6,328 nt of DNA from assembly GCA_016213595.1 (NCBI GenBank), contig JACRAA010000339.1, positions 1 through 6,328 on the forward strand, written 5' to 3'. This DNA comes from Actinomycetota bacterium (GTDB lineage Bacteria > Actinomycetota > Actinomycetes > Propionibacteriales > Propionibacteriaceae). How positions within the stretch are numbered: position 1 is the first letter of the stretch; every line of letters starts with the position of its first letter. The notes under the pieces were generated by a model. It worked only from the letters and a program-made list of their open reading frames with translations, did no database searches and was not told where the DNA came from. The translations under genes and the position numbers were made by a program. Below are positions 5,688-6,328 of this stretch, one piece after another.

Positions 5688-6328
5688 TCAGATCTCGTCG
5701 TCGACGTACGCCGGCCGCGCGACGCGGAGCCCGGCGAAGGTCAACGGCACCGACGTCAGTGCGAGCAGCACCAGCACCAGCGTCCAGTCGCCGGTCGCCT
5801 CGTGCACCAGGCCGACGGCGAAGGGACCGATCGCAGCGAGGGCGTAGCCGATCGGCTGCACGAAGCCGGAGAGCTGGGCAGTCACCGAGGGGTGGCGCGT
5901 GCGGGCGGTGATGAGCGAGATGGCGGTCGGGAAGGCCAGGCCGGAGAACCCGAGGGACAGCGCCCAGAGCCACGGGAGCGTGGCGGGGGCGACGAGCAGT
6001 CCGACGTACCCCACGGCGAGGGCGATCCCGAAGCAGACCATCAGGGGGCGCAGCCCGCGCCCGCGCGAGATCACGGTCGGCATCGCCAGGGCGCCGAGGA
6101 TGCCGACGGACGACAGCAGGCTGAGCAGTGCTCCGGCGGCCGAGGCCGAGAGGCCGGCGTCGCGGTAGATCGTCGGCACCCAGCCGAACTGGACGTAGGC
6201 GTGCATCGACTGCACGCCGAACAGCACCGTCAGGGCGAGCGCTGTGGGCGAGTGGGCGATCCGGCCCGAGGGGGGAGCCTTCCCGCTCACGTCGTGCTCG
6301 GACGGCGCGCGGCGCTCGCGCAGCGCCA
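5688..6328 (-). CDS. MFS transporter, C-terminal half (5' end outside the window); candidate pseudouridine importer
   Basis: Only the last 212 residues are visible; the frame is open to the window edge. They show an Arg-rich cytoplasmic linker (LRERRAPSEHD) and then six hydrophobic helices, at about visible residues 28-50, 63-86, 94-113, 117-139, 151-175 and 181-200. An acidic C-terminus (YVDDEI) follows. This is the second half of a 12-helix major facilitator. Segments such as GVQSMHAYVQFGWVPTIYRDAGLS resemble the CynX/NimT branch (cyanate or nitroimidazole transporter-like proteins), whose substrates are mostly unknown. The GTG at 6290 lies in the middle of the linker and is not the real start. 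The stop is 20 nt before psuK, so the three genes are probably cotranscribed. By context the cargo is a nucleoside, plausibly pseudouridine, but no substrate residue can be read from the sequence. Confidence 0.85.
   Translation of the reverse strand, partial: ALRERRAPSEHDVSGKAPPSGRIAHSPTALALTVLFGVQSMHAYVQFGWVPTIYRDAGLSASAAGALLSLLSSVGILGALAMPTVISRGRGLRPLMVCFGIALAVGYVGLLVAPATLPWLWALSLGFSGLAFPTAISLITARTRHPSVTAQLSGFVQPIGYALAAIGPFAVGLVHEATGDWTLVLVLLALTSVPLTFAGLRVARPAYVDDEI

Overview
The window is very GC-rich, with G/C-ending codons and several GTG starts, and all its genes read on the minus strand. Together with the style of the proteins this points to a high-GC actinomycete. A Nocardioidaceae-like organism (Nocardioides or relatives) is my best guess from memory, not something the sequence proves.

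Layout, read in the direction of transcription from high to low coordinates. First comes a catabolic operon: an MFS transporter cut by the window edge (5688-6328), a PfkB-family kinase best called pseudouridine kinase psuK (4774-5667), and pseudouridine-5'-phosphate glycosidase psuG (3866-4774). The psuK stop and psuG start overlap as TGATG. A terminator-like hairpin wraps around the psuG stop codon (3855-3893).

Next is a regulatory region of about 400 bases (3450-3854). It holds two NrdR boxes 32 bases apart (3824-3839 and 3792-3807), a candidate -10 element inside the second box, a cobalamin riboswitch aptamer (3600-3784), and a structured leader of about 150 nt. That leader has three potential hairpins. 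The last one occludes the nrdA ribosome binding site.

Last is the class Ia ribonucleotide reductase operon, nrdA (1059-3449) and nrdB (40-1062). The two genes overlap by GTGA and are followed by a perfect 10-bp hairpin (1-30), probably the operon terminator.

Together: NrdAB supplies dNTPs with an oxygen-requiring di-iron/tyrosyl-radical enzyme. A B12 riboswitch plus NrdR boxes implies that it is repressed when cobalamin is plentiful (when a B12-dependent class II NrdJ, presumably elsewhere in the genome, can take over) and when deoxynucleotides are abundant. This dual logic is known for the Streptomyces nrdABS operon, so it is a conserved arrangement and not a new system. The neighbouring psu operon would import and phosphorylate pseudouridine, then split it to uracil and ribose 5-phosphate. 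Its MFS transporter is a candidate pseudouridine importer unrelated to the NupC-type PsuT of E. coli. The least described parts are the riboswitch expression platform and the transporter assignment.
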